Shown here in pieces: positions 63,857-64,000 of a DNA stretch of 64,000 nucleotides. The position numbers were made by a program, and so were the translations under genes. A model generated the notes under the pieces. It was not told where the DNA came from and ran no database searches. It saw only the letters and a program-made list of their open reading frames with translations. This DNA is from an uncultured Kiloniellaceae bacterium (GTDB lineage: Bacteria; Pseudomonadota; Alphaproteobacteria; Kiloniellales; Kiloniellaceae), in contig CANMQP010000016.1 in NCBI GenBank assembly GCA_947500035.1, positions 171,423 to 235,422 on the forward strand. The letters run 5' to 3'. Position 1 is the stretch's first letter; each line of letters starts with the position of its first letter.

Positions 63857-64000
63857 CTAGGGTCCGTACTCAATTAGGTGTTTCCCTGCGTTTTCAGGTG
63901 TGATTCGATGATCCAAGTTTCCCAAGTCAGGGAGGATTGGATGGGACGGCTTTATTGGCTTTCGGATGAGGAGTGGGCGCGGATTGAGCCTTATCTGCCG
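63857..64000 (+). mobile_element. Left end of an IS5-family insertion sequence, cut by the window
   Basis: Begins at CTAG (63857-63860) followed by a terminal stretch GGTCCGTACTCAATTA, then a leader and the transposase start. CTAG is the target site preferred by IS5-type elements. Its first 16 bases agree at about 11 positions with the ends of inverted-repeat element 2 near 58.4 kb. Confidence 0.7.
63941..64000 (+). CDS. IS5-family transposase, N-terminal 20 residues only
   Basis: MGRLYWLSDEEWARIEPYLP, with GGAGG about seven bases upstream, is the start of the DDE transposases of the IS427 subgroup of IS5. The rest is outside the window. Confidence 0.75.
   Translation, partial: MGRLYWLSDEEWARIEPYLP

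Overview
The window is high-GC bacterial chromosome, most likely from an alphaproteobacterium. The support is the gene content: HutF-type histidine degradation, TRAP and MalFGK-type transporters, many LysR/GntR/LysE genes, and a Zur-like box of the alphaproteobacterial kind. No rRNA or tRNA gene was seen, so the species cannot be fixed. Most of the window is catabolic and transport genes in short operons, each beside its own regulator.

Layout. 1-5.2 kb: end of a ureohydrolase, a DUF4259 protein, an M48 membrane protease, a 3' scrap of a second hutI, zinT behind a Zur-like palindrome, and a LysE exporter. 5.5-8.4 kb: divergent hutI and hutF around a perfect HutC-type palindrome. 8.6-15.4 kb: SnoaL-like protein, Tat-exported aldo/keto reductase, AraC regulator, a debris zone (GNAT gene with an in-frame stop, frameshifted MarR tail, small inverted-repeat element), LysR/VOC pair, DUF2750 protein, SDR. 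15.8-25.3 kb: MFS, desaturase, amine oxidase, PLP enzyme, LuxR regulator, aminotransferase-like remnant, permease/LysR pair. 25.3-31.1 kb: PPOX protein, GrdB-like protein with Cys in place of Sec, several unknowns including a periplasmic protein with a duplicated His pattern, and a glycosyltransferase.

31.1-40.1 kb is a catabolic island: Asp/Glu racemase-like protein, GntR, ThDP enzyme, MLE-type enolase-superfamily enzyme, D-amino-acid dehydrogenase and a TRAP transporter. A palindrome lies between the divergent GntR and ThDP genes. 40.1-45 kb: PAS protein, GMC oxidoreductase, GST, nitronate monooxygenase and its HxlR regulator.

45.0-56.2 kb looks like a complete non-phosphorylative L-fucose-type pathway. 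A carbohydrate ABC importer, sugar dehydrogenase and lactonase form one operon. A UxaA-type dehydratase, a dehydrogenase and an FAH-type hydrolase form the other, with a GntR regulator between them and a strong terminator at the end. 56.5-64 kb: GNAT-like protein, degenerate SNase-like protein, two tandem CTAG-bounded inverted-repeat elements abutting a PilZ gene, an Lrp/LysE pair around a symmetric four-half-site operator, glpK, an M20 amidase broken by a 2-bp GC duplication, a Nudix hydrolase, and the start of an IS5-family element at the edge.

The points most worth following are the tandem inverted-repeat elements, the periplasmic protein with the duplicated His triad, the sugar pathway with a UxaA-family dehydratase, the ThDP/enolase/D-amino-acid/TRAP island, and the amount of recent gene decay.
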